64,000 nt of DNA from Rhodocyclales bacterium (GCA_016235805.1 JACRIY010000040.1:1-64000); one strand, 5' to 3'. Positions 1 through 10,855 are shown, counted from the first letter of the stretch. Numbers and translations are program-made. Notes: generated from the letters alone by a model not told the origin.

Positions 1-1092
1 GAATTCAAGGGCAAGTCGAAAATCGGCCAGATCATGATGTTCACCGGCCTCGAGCGCGAGCAGGCGACCGAAGCCGAAGCCGGCGACATCGTGCTGGTCA
101 CCGGCATCGAACAGGTCGGCATCGGCGTCACGGTGTGCGACCCGGCCGCGCCGGTCGGCATGGCGCCGCTGGTGGTCGACGAGCCGACGCTGACCATGAA
201 CTTCCAGGTCAATACCTCGCCGCTGGCCGGCAAGGAAGGCAAGTACGTCACCAGCCGCCAGATCCGCGAGCGCCTGCAGAAGGAACTGTTGGCCAACGTC
301 GCCCTGCGCGTCGAGGACACCGAGGATGCCGACGTGTTCCTGGTGTCCGGTCGCGGCGAACTGCACCTCACCATCCTGCTCGAAACCATGCGCCGCGAAG
401 GTTACGAGCTGGCCGTGTCGCGGCCGCGCGTGCTGTTCAAGGACATCAACGGCGAGAAGTGCGAACCCTACGAGCTGCTGACGGTGGACATCGAGAACGA
501 CCACCAGGGCGGCGTCATGGAAGAACTGGGCCGTCGCCGTGGCGAGTTGCTCAACATGGAATCCGACGGCAAGGGCCGCGTCCGCCTCGAGTACCGCATC
601 CCCGCCCGCGGCCTGATCGGCTTCCAGGGCGAATTCCTCACCGCGACGCGCGGCACCGGCATGGCCAGCCACATTTTCGACGACTACGGTCCGATGGCCG
701 GCGTCATGGCCGAGCGCCGCAACGGCGTGCTGATCTCGCAGGACAACGGCGCGGCAGTGGCCTACGCCCTGTGGAAGTTGCAGGATCGCGGCCGCATGTT
801 CGTCAGCCCGGGCGACCCGCTCTACGAAGGCATCATCATCGGCGTGCACAGCCGTGACAACGACCTCGTCGTGAACCCGATCAAGGGCAAGCAGCTGACC
901 AACGTGCGCGCCTCGGGTACCGACGAAGCCGTGCGCCTGGTGCCGCCGATCCTGATGACGCTCGAGTCGGCCGTCGAATTTATCGCCGACGACGAACTGG
1001 TCGAGATCACGCCCAAGTCGATCCGCCTGCGCAAGCGCTTCCTCAAGGAACACGAACGCAAACGCGCCAATCGCGACGAGCCGTCCGCCTGA
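1..1092 (+). CDS. typA: GTP-binding protein TypA/BipA, C-terminal part (5' end outside window)
   Basis: Frame is open from base 1 (EFKGKSKIGQIMMFTGLEREQATEAEAGDIV...); TypA/BipA C-terminal motifs such as RLEYRIPARGLIGFQGEFLTATRGTGMASHIFDDY. Confidence 0.95.
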   Translation, partial: EFKGKSKIGQIMMFTGLEREQATEAEAGDIVLVTGIEQVGIGVTVCDPAAPVGMAPLVVDEPTLTMNFQVNTSPLAGKEGKYVTSRQIRERLQKELLANVALRVEDTEDADVFLVSGRGELHLTILLETMRREGYELAVSRPRVLFKDINGEKCEPYELLTVDIENDHQGGVMEELGRRRGELLNMESDGKGRVRLEYRIPARGLIGFQGEFLTATRGTGMASHIFDDYGPMAGVMAERRNGVLISQDNGAAVAYALWKLQDRGRMFVSPGDPLYEGIIIGVHSRDNDLVVNPIKGKQLTNVRASGTDEAVRLVPPILMTLESAVEFIADDELVEITPKSIRLRKRFLKEHERKRANRDEPSA

Positions 1093-1114
1093 CGACGGCC
1101 TATCCGTCGATAAG

Positions 1115-1141
1115 AATGGGAGCCAAGGCTCCCATTTTTTT
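1115..1141 (+). terminator. Rho-independent terminator downstream of typA
   Basis: AATGGGAGCC-AA-GGCTCCCATTTTTTT: perfect stem followed by a T-run, about 23 bp after the typA stop. Confidence 0.85.
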
Positions 1142-1145
1142 ATTC

Positions 1146-1174
1146 AAAAGTCGGCGCTGGCAATACGGCGCTGA
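1146..1174 (+). repeat. Dispersed short repeat copy 1 (AAAAGTCGGCGCTGGCAATACGGCGCTGA)
   Basis: Matches copies at 2342, 9951, 13822, 15564, 17582(-), 34875, 38194(-), 49688. Confidence 0.8.
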
Positions 1175-1186
1175 CTCGCCGCCGGA

Positions 1187-2374
1187 TCAATCGGCGCGTT
1201 CGATCTCGATCACCACGCGGCGGTTGGGCGCGAGGCAATCGATGATGGCGCGCGTGCGCCGGCCGGGGCATTCCACCACCGGCAGGGTGTCGCCGTGGCC
1301 GCTTGCAGCGATCAGCGCCGCGTCGACCCCGTGCGCGACGAGGGCCTTGCCGACGGCGCGGGCGCGCGACTCGGCAAGCCGCCGGTTGAATTCCGGACCG
1401 CTGCGCGACAGCCGGTCGGTGTGGCCGCCGATGCGCACGGCGACAAGCTTTGGTGTCGCGCGTATGCGTTGCGCTAGGTCGCCCAGCGATGCGCTGCGCG
1501 CCGCATTCAGCCGTGTCGCGCCGAAGGGAAACAGGGTGTCTGTCGGCAGTTGCACGATATCGACATGCCGCGCCGCGGGTGCAGCGCCTTCGGTTGCACG
1601 CGACTCCGAATTCGGTGCGGGTGCGGTTGCCGATGCCGTTACCGACGAGGGTGCGGCCGTAAATGTGGGCATGGGCACCGGCACCATTCGCGGCAAGCCT
1701 GGCTGAACCGGCTCGACTTCCGTCACGGCGAAGCAACGGCGGACCTCGTCGCCTGCGGCGTCAAGCAACTGCTGCGCACGCGCTCCCATTTGCTCCGCTC
1801 CCTTTGGATCACCGATATGGGCCTTGTGGCCAGCCCACACCAGCGCCACTTCCGCACGCGCGAGCGGATCGACCGCACACGGAAAACCGGCACTGTTCTT
1901 GATCTGGTCGACCGTTGCCCAGAGTTCGGGGTGTACCTCACTGCTGGCGACCACGTGCAGGGTGCGCAAGGGCGGATTTCTGCCACGCTCCATGGCACCG
2001 AGCAGGGCCATGGCCTGGTCCAGCGCGTCCTCGGCAGCATCGCCGCCAGCCTCGATGCGTCCCGCATCGGTGGCGAAATCCAGCCAGGCATCGGCCTTGG
2101 CGAGGTGATAGCGTTTCGTCGCGGATGCACTGGCGCGCATCCCGGCAACGCGGACACGGGTACGCGCCATGCGCTCCGCATCAAGGCCGGAGGAAATGCT
2201 GCGCACCCGTTCCGGCGGCGGCGGCCCGAAGGGCGTCTTTGGTGGTTGCATGCATCCCGCGAGCAGCATGGCTGCCAGCAAGATGCCCGCCGTCGCCGCG
2301 CGTCCGGAACAACGGGAGCCTAAGCTCCCGTTGTTTTGCTCAAGAGTCGGCGCTGGCGCGACGGCGAATTCCAT
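1187..2374 (-). CDS. OmpA-family lipoprotein (C-terminal OmpA-like peptidoglycan-binding domain)
   Basis: Lipobox-like LLAAMLLAGC near the N-terminus; C-terminal IGGHTDRLSRSGPEFNRRLAESRARAVGKALVAHGV...NRRVVIEIE typical of OmpA C-terminal domains; start codon uncertain. Confidence 0.85.
   Translation of the reverse strand: MEFAVAPAPTLEQNNGSLGSRCSGRAATAGILLAAMLLAGCMQPPKTPFGPPPPERVRSISSGLDAERMARTRVRVAGMRASASATKRYHLAKADAWLDFATDAGRIEAGGDAAEDALDQAMALLGAMERGRNPPLRTLHVVASSEVHPELWATVDQIKNSAGFPCAVDPLARAEVALVWAGHKAHIGDPKGAEQMGARAQQLLDAAGDEVRRCFAVTEVEPVQPGLPRMVPVPMPTFTAAPSSVTASATAPAPNSESRATEGAAPAARHVDIVQLPTDTLFPFGATRLNAARSASLGDLAQRIRATPKLVAVRIGGHTDRLSRSGPEFNRRLAESRARAVGKALVAHGVDAALIAASGHGDTLPVVECPGRRTRAIIDCLAPNRRVVIEIERAD
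2308..2335. terminator. Terminator-like hairpin immediately followed by a dispersed-repeat copy
   Basis: AACAACGGGAGC-CTAA-GCTCCCGTTGTT 12-bp stem; T-rich on the + strand; same GGGAGCYWARGCTCCC core as the 1115 hairpin; function as a terminator uncertain because it lies inside the ompA-family ORF. Confidence 0.5.
2342..2366 (+). repeat. Dispersed short repeat copy 2
   Basis: AAGAGTCGGCGCTGGCGCGACGGCG. Confidence 0.8.
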
Positions 2375-2378
2375 CCGA

Positions 2379-2882
2379 TCAACCGAGAACCTTCAGCGCC
2401 GCGTCGTAGTTCGGCTCCTGCCCGATTTCCGGGACCATCTCGGCGTGGATCACCTTGTCGCTTTCATCGAGCACCACGACGGCGCGCACGGTCAGGCCGA
2501 CCATCGGGCCTTCGGCGAAGCCGACACCCCACTGCTTGAGGAACTCCGGATGACGGAAGGTGGAGAGATGGGAGACGTTGGCCAGCCCTTCCATCTCGCA
2601 GAATCGCTTGGCGGCGAATGGGAGGTCGCCAGAGACGCAGAGCACGACGGTGTTGGTCAGGTCGCTGGCAGCCTCGTTGAACTTGCGGGTCGACTTGGCG
2701 CAGGTCGGCGTGTCGATGCTCGGATAGATGTTGAGAACTTTGCGCTTGCCGGCGAAGTCCTTCAGCGACACATCGGCAAGGGTACCGCTGGTCAGCTTGA
2801 AATCGGGCGCCTTGGCTCCGGTAGCGGGAAGGTCGCCTTCGACGCGCACCGGCGTGCCGCGCAGGGTTACGGTTGTGCTCAT
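2379..2882 (-). CDS. tpx: Thiol peroxidase (peroxiredoxin)
   Basis: [30 protein letters not shown]...[22 protein letters not shown]: Tpx TPxC active site; start chosen at MSTTVT. Confidence 0.93.
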   Translation of the reverse strand: MSTTVTLRGTPVRVEGDLPATGAKAPDFKLTSGTLADVSLKDFAGKRKVLNIYPSIDTPTCAKSTRKFNEAASDLTNTVVLCVSGDLPFAAKRFCEMEGLANVSHLSTFRHPEFLKQWGVGFAEGPMVGLTVRAVVVLDESDKVIHAEMVPEIGQEPNYDAALKVLG

Positions 2883-3079
2883 GGGATAGCTCCTGTTCTG
2901 GGTTGGTCGTGGGGGTGCAAAAAAGCTTAACGTGAAACAACTCGTTCGAAGCGACGGGGGATTGTCGAGCAAAGCGAGCTGGATAGCAGCCCCGCCCTGG
3001 GGCGGGGACGGGGGTGGGGGGCCTTCAATTCGCCTTTAGCGTGTTTCATCGTCAGAGGGTGGCTCTCGTCGCCTGAGCG

Positions 3080-3853
3080 TTAGTGTATCCGCGCCAGCCC
3101 GGGAAGGACTGTCGTCGCGTTGCGGGTGGTGGCTTCGGCGATCGCTTCGATCGCGACGCCGCGCAGGTCGGCCAGCGTCCGCGCGATGCGCGGCAGCTGG
3201 TCCGGCGAGTTGCGGACGCCGGGCTGCCACTCCGGCGGAATATCCGGCGCATCGGTTTCGAGCACGATCGCGTCGAGCGGCAGGCTGGCGGCGAGCTCCC
3301 GTATGCGGCTGGCGCGAGGGAAGGTCATGGCGCCGCCGAAGCCGAGCTTGAAGCCGAGCTTGATGAATTCGTCGGCCTGCTGCCGGCTGCCGTTGAATGC
3401 ATGTGCGATGCCGCCGGAGACGCGGCAGCGACGCAAGGCCTTCAGCACGGGATCGATCGCCCGCCTGACGTGCAGCAGGACCGGCAGGTCGTTGTCGCGG
3501 GCGATCTGCAGCTGGGCGCTGAAATAGAACTCCTGGCGCGCATCGTCGCGCGATTCGAGGAACTGGTCGAGGCCGATTTCGCCAACGGCAGCCGGCTGTT
3601 CGCGCCGCACCGTTTCGCGCAAGGCGTCGAGGTCTTCCTCGCGCGCGCGATCAACATACATTGGATGGATGCCATAGGCCGCGGCGCAGCCCGGATAGTC
3701 CCGGCAAACGGAGGCGACGGCACCAAAATTGGCGCGTTCCACCGCAGGTACGACGATGCGCCCCACCCCGCCGCGAGCCGCCGCTGCCGCCACTTCCGCC
3801 CGATCAGCGTCGAATTCCGCGGCGTCCAGGTGGCAGTGGGTGTCGACCAGCAC
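3080..3853 (-). CDS. TatD family metal-dependent hydrolase/DNase
   Basis: VDTHCHLDAAEFDADR..., AAYGIHP, GEIGLDQF, LLHVRRAIDPVL, LETDAPDIPPEW. Confidence 0.92.
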   Translation of the reverse strand: MLVDTHCHLDAAEFDADRAEVAAAAARGGVGRIVVPAVERANFGAVASVCRDYPGCAAAYGIHPMYVDRAREEDLDALRETVRREQPAAVGEIGLDQFLESRDDARQEFYFSAQLQIARDNDLPVLLHVRRAIDPVLKALRRCRVSGGIAHAFNGSRQQADEFIKLGFKLGFGGAMTFPRASRIRELAASLPLDAIVLETDAPDIPPEWQPGVRNSPDQLPRIARTLADLRGVAIEAIAEATTRNATTVLPGLARIH

Positions 3854-3857
3854 CGGA

Positions 3858-4052
3858 CTATTCCAGTTCGTCGATCCAGGCCTGCTGGATCGCTTCCAGC
3901 TTCTTTTCGCCGCAGTGGGTTTCGTTTTCCTCGAAACCCGGCAGCGCCATGACCCAGCGCATCAGGTCGACGAAGTTGATGCGCGTCGGGTCGACATCGG
4001 GGTGCGCCTCGGAAAGTTCGATGGCGATGTCGAGGCTGTCAGTCCATTTCAT
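3858..4052 (-). CDS. iscX: Fe-S cluster assembly protein IscX
   Basis: MKWTDSLDIAIELSEAHPDVDPTRINFVDLMRWVMALPGFEENETHCGEKKLEAIQQAWIDE. Confidence 0.93.
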   Translation of the reverse strand: MKWTDSLDIAIELSEAHPDVDPTRINFVDLMRWVMALPGFEENETHCGEKKLEAIQQAWIDELE

Positions 4053-4167
4053 TTCGTCGCCTCCGCCGGGCCGCCCCAAGGGGGCGACAAGTAATCAACG
4101 CGGAGCGGGCATTGCCCGCGAACCAGAGTCACCCCCTTCCAAGGGAAGGGGGTTGGGGGGAAGGTTG

Positions 4168-4512
4168 TCATTTCTTGTGCCCTTCCTTGACCATATTGAT
4201 GGTGTACTTTGGAATCTCGATTACCAGCGGCGTACGGCCGACGATGGCCTGGCACGACAGGCGCGAATTCGGCTCCAGGCCCCAGGCCTTGTCGAGCATG
4301 TCCTCTTCCAACTCCTCGGCGTCGCCCAGCGACTCGATGCCCTCGCGGACCACGACATGGCAGGTGGTGCAGGCGCAGGACTTCTCGCAGGCGTGCTCGA
4401 TCTCGATGTCGTTGGCAAGCAAGGCGTCGCACACCGAGATGCCCGGCTCGGCGTCGAGTACCGCGCCGTCCGGACAAAGTTCGACATGGGGCAATACGAT
4501 GATCTGGGTCAT
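4168..4512 (-). CDS. fdx: ISC-type [2Fe-2S] ferredoxin
   Basis: [17 protein letters not shown] 2Fe-2S motif; operon context; 4-bp overlap with the hscA stop. Confidence 0.93.
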   Translation of the reverse strand: MTQIIVLPHVELCPDGAVLDAEPGISVCDALLANDIEIEHACEKSCACTTCHVVVREGIESLGDAEELEEDMLDKAWGLEPNSRLSCQAIVGRTPLVIEIPKYTINMVKEGHKK

Positions 4513-6374
4513 GTGATCTGGTCCACGTTACGGCCGGCAAGCGCGCGCTGCACGCTCTGGTTCATGCGTCGCGCCGCGAATTCATTGGTGGCGGCGCTCA
4601 GGTCGCGCATCGCCTCGTCGATCATGCGGCGATCGTCGCCGAGCATCACCACCTGCGTTTTGGCCAGCATGGCGTCGATGTGCGCGCGCTCCGGGCCCGA
4701 CAGCAGGTCGCTCGAATCCTGCAACGCGGACTGGGTGGCTTCGATCAGACGCTGCGCCTCCACCTGCGCTTCGCGCAGGGCACGGCGGAAGGCGTCGTCG
4801 CCGGCATGGCTGAAACTGTCCTTGAGCATGCCCGCAATCTCGTCATCGGAAAGCCCGTATGACGGCTTGACTTCGATGCGCGCCTCGCGCCCGGTGGTCT
4901 GTTCGCGCGCCGTCACCGAAAGCAGGCCGTCGGCGTCGACCTGGAAGGTGACGCGGATGCGCGCCGCTCCCGCCACCATGGGCGGAATGCCGCGCAGTTC
5001 GAAACGAGCCAGGCTGCGGCAATCGGAAACCAGTTCGCGTTCGCCCTGGACCACCTGGATCGACATCGCCGTCTGGCCGTCCTTGAAGGTGGTGAACTCC
5101 TGCGCCCGCGCGATCGGAATCGTCGAATTGCGCGGGATGACCTTCTCCACCAGACCGCCCATGGTCTCCAGCCCCAGCGACAGCGGAATCACATCGAGCA
5201 GCAACCAGTCGTCGCCCGCGGCACGATTGCCCGCCAGCAGGTTGGCCTGGGTCGCCGCGCCGAGCGCGACCACTTTGTCGGGATCGAGGTTGTTGAGCGG
5301 TTCCTGCTTGAACAGCTCGGCCACGGCATGCTGGATCTGGGGGATCCGCGTCGAACCGCCGACCATGACCACGCCGCGCACGTCCGCCACGGTGAGCCCG
5401 GCATCGCGCAAGGCCTTCTTGGTCGGCGCAATGGTCTTCTGCACCAGCGTGCGGGTGATTTCGGCGAAGACTTCGGTAGTCAGCACCAGATCGACGTATT
5501 CATTGCTGCCGAGCTTTACCGTGATGGGCGCCCGGCCATGCTGTGACAGCTGTTCCTTCGCCTCACGGGCGCGCATCTGCAGCAAACGCACGTCCTGTGG
5601 CGAGAGCGGCGCGAGCTTCGCCTGTTCGATGATCCAGCAGAAAACGCGATGGTCGAAGTCGTCGCCGCCCAGAGCCGAGTCGCCGCCGGTGGACATGACC
5701 TCGAATACACCTTTCGACAGGCGCAGGATGGAAATGTCAAACGTGCCGCCGCCGAGGTCGAACACGGCATAGATGCCTTCGGCCGAGTTGTCGAGGCCAT
5801 AGGCGATCGCGGCGGCGGTCGGTTCGTTGAGCAGGCGCAGCACGTTGATGCCGGCCAGGCGCGCGGCGTCCTTGGTGGCCTGGCGCTGGGCATCGTCGAA
5901 ATACGCCGGCACCGTTATTACTGCCCCGGTCAGTTCGCCGCCCAGCGAGGCCTCGGCGCGGTTGCGCACCGTCTTCAGGATCTCCGCCGAGATTTCTACC
6001 GGGCTCTTGATGCCGGCGATGGTCTTCAGCTTGACCATGCCTTCGGTATCGACGAAGTCGTAGGGCAAGGTTTCGATGTGGGCGATGTCGTGGCGGCCGC
6101 GGCCCATGAAGCGCTTGACCGAAACGATGGTGTTCTTGGGGTCGATCGACTGCTTCGCTTCCGCACCGTATCCCACCTCGACGCTGCCGTCGGCGGCATA
6201 GGCGACCACGGACGGCAGCAGCGGCCGGCCCTGGACGTCGTTGAGCACCACGCTCATGCCGCTCCTGACCGTGGCGACCAGGGTGTTCGTGGTACCGAGG
6301 TCGATGCCGACGGCAAGACGATGCTCGTGGGGTGCCGCGGATTCTCCCGGCTCCGCTATTTGAAGTAGTGCCAT
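4509..6374 (-). CDS. hscA: Fe-S protein assembly chaperone HscA (Hsp70 family)
   Basis: [46 protein letters not shown]; isc operon context. Confidence 0.95.
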   Translation of the reverse strand: MALLQIAEPGESAAPHEHRLAVGIDLGTTNTLVATVRSGMSVVLNDVQGRPLLPSVVAYAADGSVEVGYGAEAKQSIDPKNTIVSVKRFMGRGRHDIAHIETLPYDFVDTEGMVKLKTIAGIKSPVEISAEILKTVRNRAEASLGGELTGAVITVPAYFDDAQRQATKDAARLAGINVLRLLNEPTAAAIAYGLDNSAEGIYAVFDLGGGTFDISILRLSKGVFEVMSTGGDSALGGDDFDHRVFCWIIEQAKLAPLSPQDVRLLQMRAREAKEQLSQHGRAPITVKLGSNEYVDLVLTTEVFAEITRTLVQKTIAPTKKALRDAGLTVADVRGVVMVGGSTRIPQIQHAVAELFKQEPLNNLDPDKVVALGAATQANLLAGNRAAGDDWLLLDVIPLSLGLETMGGLVEKVIPRNSTIPIARAQEFTTFKDGQTAMSIQVVQGERELVSDCRSLARFELRGIPPMVAGAARIRVTFQVDADGLLSVTAREQTTGREARIEVKPSYGLSDDEIAGMLKDSFSHAGDDAFRRALREAQVEAQRLIEATQSALQDSSDLLSGPERAHIDAMLAKTQVVMLGDDRRMIDEAMRDLSAATNEFAARRMNQSVQRALAGRNVDQIT

Positions 6375-6596
6375 ATCTTTTCGTTAACCTGAAACACCTA
6401 GTTCGGAGTCCCCTCTGATGGACGCGCGAAGCGCGCCGACTAGTACCCCCCCGCGAGGGGGGAAGGGGGGCGGGCGACCAATTGGCTCTTAGTTACGGCC
6501 GCTGGGCTTAACGCCGATGATACCGGCGTTAGCCTCCACTGAAACTTCGTTTTCGCGGATTTCATCCTCGGCGAGTGTCAGTCGGTACCATGAGCG

Positions 6597-7139
6597 CTAA
6601 GCAGTGACGGCTTCGAGCGCGTCGTCGATTTCGTTCAGCAGTTTTTCCTGAAACATCAGTTGTCGTACCAGGCTTGCTGCCGCATCCAGATCGCGGTCGA
6701 CATCGATCATGGCGACCAGGCGCTCGTAGTCGGACCGGATCTCGTTCAGCAAACGCAGGCGAACCGCATCCAGCGCGTCTTCGTCGGCCGCAGAGCGGGC
6801 ATCTTCCACCGCTTCGCGCAATTCCATCTGGCTCATCAGGAATTCTGCCGGCATCGCCGTGTTGCTTTCGATCTGCGGGTCGTGGCCAAGCAGTTCGAGC
6901 AGATAGCGCGCGCGCCGGCCCGGCGACTTCAGTGTTTGGAAGGCCTCGTTGATCCGCGTCGCCCATTGCATGGCGAGGCGCCGATCGGCCTCCGAACCGT
7001 GTGCATGCTTGTCCGGATGGACCCGCGACTGCACGGCGCGAAAGGCATTGTCGAGGCTTTCCTGATCGAGCGCCTGCACTTGCGGCAGGCCAAACAGCGT
7101 GAAGTGATCGGCAGCGAAATTCAGGTCGAGCGTGGTCAT
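6597..7139 (-). CDS. hscB: Co-chaperone HscB (J-domain)
   Basis: HFTLFGLPQ...RVHPDKHA HPD motif, YLLELLGHDP; start chosen at MTTLDLN. Confidence 0.92.
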   Translation of the reverse strand: MTTLDLNFAADHFTLFGLPQVQALDQESLDNAFRAVQSRVHPDKHAHGSEADRRLAMQWATRINEAFQTLKSPGRRARYLLELLGHDPQIESNTAMPAEFLMSQMELREAVEDARSAADEDALDAVRLRLLNEIRSDYERLVAMIDVDRDLDAAASLVRQLMFQEKLLNEIDDALEAVTA

Positions 7140-7149
7140 CGAAAACGGA

Positions 7150-7551
7150 TCAGGTAGTGAATGACTCGCCGCAGCCGCATGCATCCTTCACGTTCGGGTT
7201 GTTGAACTTGAATCCCTCATTGAGGCCCTCGCGCGCATAGTCGAGCTCGGTACCGGCCAGGTAGGGCAGGCTCTTCGGGTCGACCAGCACCTTGACGCCG
7301 TGGCTGAGGAATTCGATGTCTTCGGGATTCGGGACATCGGCGAACTCCAGCTTGTAGGCCATGCCGGAACAACCGGAGGTACGCACGCCGAGGCGAATGC
7401 CGATACCCTTGCCGCGCTTGGCGATGTATTTGGCGATATGGTCGGCCGCGCGCGCGCTGAGCGTCACCGGACTGGCGCTCTCGCTCCCCTGCCAACTGGC
7501 CGGCGGAACTTCGGGCATGACGGCGGTATCGGTCGTGGTGCAGGCACTCAT
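7150..7551 (-). CDS. iscA: Iron-sulfur cluster assembly protein IscA (A-type carrier)
   Basis: [20 protein letters not shown]...[11 protein letters not shown] conserved Cys pattern; start chosen at MSACTTT. Confidence 0.93.
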   Translation of the reverse strand: MSACTTTDTAVMPEVPPASWQGSESASPVTLSARAADHIAKYIAKRGKGIGIRLGVRTSGCSGMAYKLEFADVPNPEDIEFLSHGVKVLVDPKSLPYLAGTELDYAREGLNEGFKFNNPNVKDACGCGESFTT

Positions 7552-7552
7552 C

Positions 7553-7936
7553 TCAGGCTCCCTGTTTCTTTCTGTAATCCGCAACGGCGGCCTTGATCGC
7601 ATCCTCGGCGAGGATCGAGCAGTGGATCTTGACCGGCGGCAGTGCGAGCTCTTCGGCGATCTGGGTGTTCTTGATGTCCAGCGCCTGGTCCAGCGTCTTG
7701 CCCTTGACCCATTCGGTCACCAGCGACGAGGACGCGATGGCCGAACCGCAGCCGTAGGTCTTGAACTTGGCATCCTCGATGATGCCATCCTTGCCGACCT
7801 TGATCTGCAGCTTCATCACGTCGCCGCAGGCCGGCGCGCCGACCATGCCGGTGGCGACGCCTTCGTCGTCCTTGGCAAAGGAACCCACGTTACGGGGATT
7901 TTCGTAGTGCTCGAGTACTTTCTCACTGTATGCCAT
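7553..7936 (-). CDS. iscU: Fe-S cluster scaffold IscU
   Basis: [18 protein letters not shown]...[13 protein letters not shown]...[14 protein letters not shown]...[16 protein letters not shown]. Confidence 0.96.
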   Translation of the reverse strand: MAYSEKVLEHYENPRNVGSFAKDDEGVATGMVGAPACGDVMKLQIKVGKDGIIEDAKFKTYGCGSAIASSSLVTEWVKGKTLDQALDIKNTQIAEELALPPVKIHCSILAEDAIKAAVADYRKKQGA

Positions 7937-7948
7937 TTTGATGCTCCT

Positions 7949-9178
7949 TTAATGCGCTGCCCACTGCACTGAATTCAAATCGACGCCGTCCTTGAACATT
8001 TCCCAAAGCGGGGACAACTCGCGAAGCTTGCCCAGCTTGTCGTGCAGCAGCTTGATGGTGAAATCGACGTCGGCTTCGGTCGTGAAACGGCCGAGCGTAA
8101 AGCGGATCGAACTGTGCGCCAGCTCGTCGGAACGACCCAGCGAACGCAGCACGTAGGACGGCTCCAGGCTCGCCGAGGTACAGGCCGAGCCGCTCGATAC
8201 CGCGATGTCCTTGATCGCCATGATCAGCGATTCGCCCTCGACGAAGTTGAAGCTGACGTTGAGGTTGTGCGGCACGCGCTGTTCGATGTCGCCGTTGATG
8301 TAGGTTTCCTCGATGTCCATCAGGCCCTTGAGCAGCTTGTCGCGCAGCATGCGGATGCGCTCGTTCTCGGTGGCCATCTCTTCGCGGGCGAGGCGGAAAC
8401 ACTCGCCCATGCCGACGATCTGGTGGGTGGCCAGCGTGCCGGAGCGCATGCCGCGTTCGTGGCCGCCACCATGCATCTGCGCTTCGAGCCGGACGCGCGG
8501 CTTGCGGCGCACGTAAAGCGCGCCGATGCCCTTGGGTCCGTAGGTCTTGTGTGCGCAGAAGGACATCAGGTCGACCTTCAGCTTCGACAGGTCGATCGGC
8601 ATCTTGCCCGTCGCCTGCGCGGCATCGACGTGGAAGATCACGCCCTTTTCGCGGCAGATCTCGCCCAGTTCGGCGATCGGCTGGATCACGCCGATCTCGT
8701 TGTTCACCGCCATCACCGAGGCGACGACGGTATCCGGACGCAGTGCGGCCTTGAACTGCTCGACCGTGATCAGGCCGTTCTCCTGAGGCGTCAGGTAGGT
8801 CGCCTCGAAGCCCTGGCGTTCCAGTTCCTTGACCGTGTCCAGCACCGCCTTGTGCTCGGTGGACACGGTGATGATGTGTTTGCCTTTGGTGCCGGCGTAG
8901 AAGTGCGCGGCGCCCTTGATGGCGAGGTTGTTCGATTCCGTCGCGCCGGAGGTCCAGACGATCTCCTTGGAATCGGCGCCGACCAGGGCTGCAACCTCTT
9001 CGCGCGCATCCTCCACGGCCTTTTCCGCCTCCCATCCATAGGCGTGGGAACGCGAGGCCGGGTTGCCGAAATGCTCGGTCAGCCAGGGAATCATTTTTGC
9101 GGCGACTCGCGGATCCACCGGCGTGGTTGCCGAGTAGTCGAGATACACCGGCAGTTTCATGCCTGCTGTCATTACCAA
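7949..9178 (-). CDS. iscS: Cysteine desulfurase IscS
   Basis: [19 protein letters not shown]...[41 protein letters not shown]...[17 protein letters not shown]. Confidence 0.96.
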   Translation of the reverse strand: MVMTAGMKLPVYLDYSATTPVDPRVAAKMIPWLTEHFGNPASRSHAYGWEAEKAVEDAREEVAALVGADSKEIVWTSGATESNNLAIKGAAHFYAGTKGKHIITVSTEHKAVLDTVKELERQGFEATYLTPQENGLITVEQFKAALRPDTVVASVMAVNNEIGVIQPIAELGEICREKGVIFHVDAAQATGKMPIDLSKLKVDLMSFCAHKTYGPKGIGALYVRRKPRVRLEAQMHGGGHERGMRSGTLATHQIVGMGECFRLAREEMATENERIRMLRDKLLKGLMDIEETYINGDIEQRVPHNLNVSFNFVEGESLIMAIKDIAVSSGSACTSASLEPSYVLRSLGRSDELAHSSIRFTLGRFTTEADVDFTIKLLHDKLGKLRELSPLWEMFKDGVDLNSVQWAAH

Positions 9179-9188
9179 AGTCTCCAGT

Positions 9189-10346
9189 TCAGCTTGTAAG
9201 GGCGGTCATGCCCCTGAGTTGCAAGATTGTAGTATTTAGTACGGATAGAAAATCGCGCACCTGCGCAACAGTGTTGTCCGCGCCCAGGCTCACCCGCACC
9301 GCGCCGCGCGCCAGCGAGGAGGCAACGCCCATCGCCAGCAGCACATGCGAGGGTTCCGGATTGGCGCTGGAACAGGCCGCCCCGGCCGCCACCGCAAAAC
9401 CGGCGCGATCGAGCCGGCCGACCAGTGTTTCGCCGTCGATGCCATCGATGGCGAAGTAGCAGGTGTTCGGCAGGCGTTCGGCGCCCGCGCCGAACAGCGT
9501 CGCGCCCTGCGCCAACAGGCCCGCTTCGAGTTCGGCGCGCAGCGCTGCGAGATGCCTTGTACGGGCGTCGAGATCGGCCACTGCAAGTTCCGCGGCAAGG
9601 CCGAAACCGACAATCGCCGCGACATTCTCGGTGCCCGAACGCAACCCGCGCTCATGGCCGCCACCGGCCAGCAACGGCAACAATTCGACGCGCTTGTCGA
9701 CCACCAGGGCCCCTGCTCCCTTGGGACCGCCCAGCTTGTGCGCGGAGACCGTCAGTGCGTGAACACCCGCGGCATTGAGCTTGCGAAAATCCAGCGGACG
9801 GCGGCCGAAAGCCTGCACCGCGTCGGTATGGAACCACGCCCGGGCGGGTGCGGCCGCTGCGGCAAGAGCGGCCACATCCTGGACGACGCCGGTTTCGTTG
9901 TTCGCCAGCATCACCGAAACCAGGGATGGCCGTTCATCGACTACCGCATGAAAGTCGGCGCTGGCGACACGGCAATTCGCATCGACGGCAATCTCGCGCA
10001 GCCGCCAGCCGGCACGCTGCAATGCCTTCGCCGGCTCCCGCACGCAGGGATGTTCGATGGCGGAAACCGCCACCAGCCCCGGGCGCAAGCCTGCCGCGGC
10101 ACCCTTGATGAACTGGTTGTTCGCCTCGGTGCCGCCGCTGGTAAAAACCACCTCGGTCGGATGGGCTCCAACCGCATGGGCCACGCGCTGCCGCGCCTCG
10201 TCGATCGCCCTCCGCGCCGCGCGGCCATATTCGTGGCGACTGGAAGCGTTGCCATGCTGCGTCGTGAAGTACGGCAGCATGCCCTCCAGCACGCGCGCGT
10301 CGAGCGGCGTCGTGGCGTTGTGGTCGAAATAGACGGGGGCAAACAT
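9189..10346 (-). CDS. Second, NifS-like cysteine desulfurase between iscR and iscS
   Basis: [16 protein letters not shown]...[16 protein letters not shown]...[14 protein letters not shown]...[17 protein letters not shown]; distinct paralogue of IscS. Confidence 0.9.
   Translation of the reverse strand: MFAPVYFDHNATTPLDARVLEGMLPYFTTQHGNASSRHEYGRAARRAIDEARQRVAHAVGAHPTEVVFTSGGTEANNQFIKGAAAGLRPGLVAVSAIEHPCVREPAKALQRAGWRLREIAVDANCRVASADFHAVVDERPSLVSVMLANNETGVVQDVAALAAAAAPARAWFHTDAVQAFGRRPLDFRKLNAAGVHALTVSAHKLGGPKGAGALVVDKRVELLPLLAGGGHERGLRSGTENVAAIVGFGLAAELAVADLDARTRHLAALRAELEAGLLAQGATLFGAGAERLPNTCYFAIDGIDGETLVGRLDRAGFAVAAGAACSSANPEPSHVLLAMGVASSLARGAVRVSLGADNTVAQVRDFLSVLNTTILQLRGMTALTS
9951..9973 (+). 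repeat. Dispersed short repeat copy 3 (inside the NifS-like gene)
   Basis: AAAGTCGGCGCTGGCGACACGGC. Confidence 0.75.
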
Positions 10347-10363
10347 GGGAATACCCGGGCTTG

Positions 10364-10855
10364 TCAGGCGGCAGCCAGTTCCTCGGCCGGACGGCGCGCG
10401 CGGCGCAGCGGACGCTCGTCGTGCAGCACGGCGCTGACACCGGTGCGCTCGCGCTGTTGTGCCACCAGTTCGGCGAGGGTGACCGAGCTGAGGTACTCGA
10501 ACATCTTCTCGTTGAGGCTGGTCCACAGCTCGTGCGTCATGCAGGGGCGCTGGTCTTCGGCGCAGTTGCCCTTGCCGCCGCAGTTCGTGGCGTCGAGGGT
10601 TTCATCCACGGCGTGGATGATCTCGGCCACGGAAACGCCCTCCAGGGGTTTGGCCAGGCAATAGCCGCCACCCGGGCCGCGCACGCTGGACACCAGTTGG
10701 CGGCGACGCAGCTTGCCGAAGAGCTGCTCAAGGTAGGAAAGGGAAATCTTCTGGCGCTCGCTGATACCAGCCAGGGTTACCGGACCGGTGTGCTGGCGCA
10801 GGGCAAGGTCAATCATCGCGGTAACCGCAAAACGTCCTTTGGTCGTCAGTCTCAT
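10364..10855 (-). CDS. iscR: Rrf2 family transcriptional regulator IscR
   Basis: MRLTTKGRFAVTAMIDLALRQHTGPVTLAGISERQKISLSYLEQLFGKLRRRQLVSSVRGPGGGYCLAKP; three-Cys cluster region. Confidence 0.95.
   Translation of the reverse strand: MRLTTKGRFAVTAMIDLALRQHTGPVTLAGISERQKISLSYLEQLFGKLRRRQLVSSVRGPGGGYCLAKPLEGVSVAEIIHAVDETLDATNCGGKGNCAEDQRPCMTHELWTSLNEKMFEYLSSVTLAELVAQQRERTGVSAVLHDERPLRRARRPAEELAAA

Noticed and set aside
3661-5772. 703-aa plus-strand ORF
   Set aside because: Antisense to hscA/fdx/iscX; Ser/Arg-rich shadow ORF.
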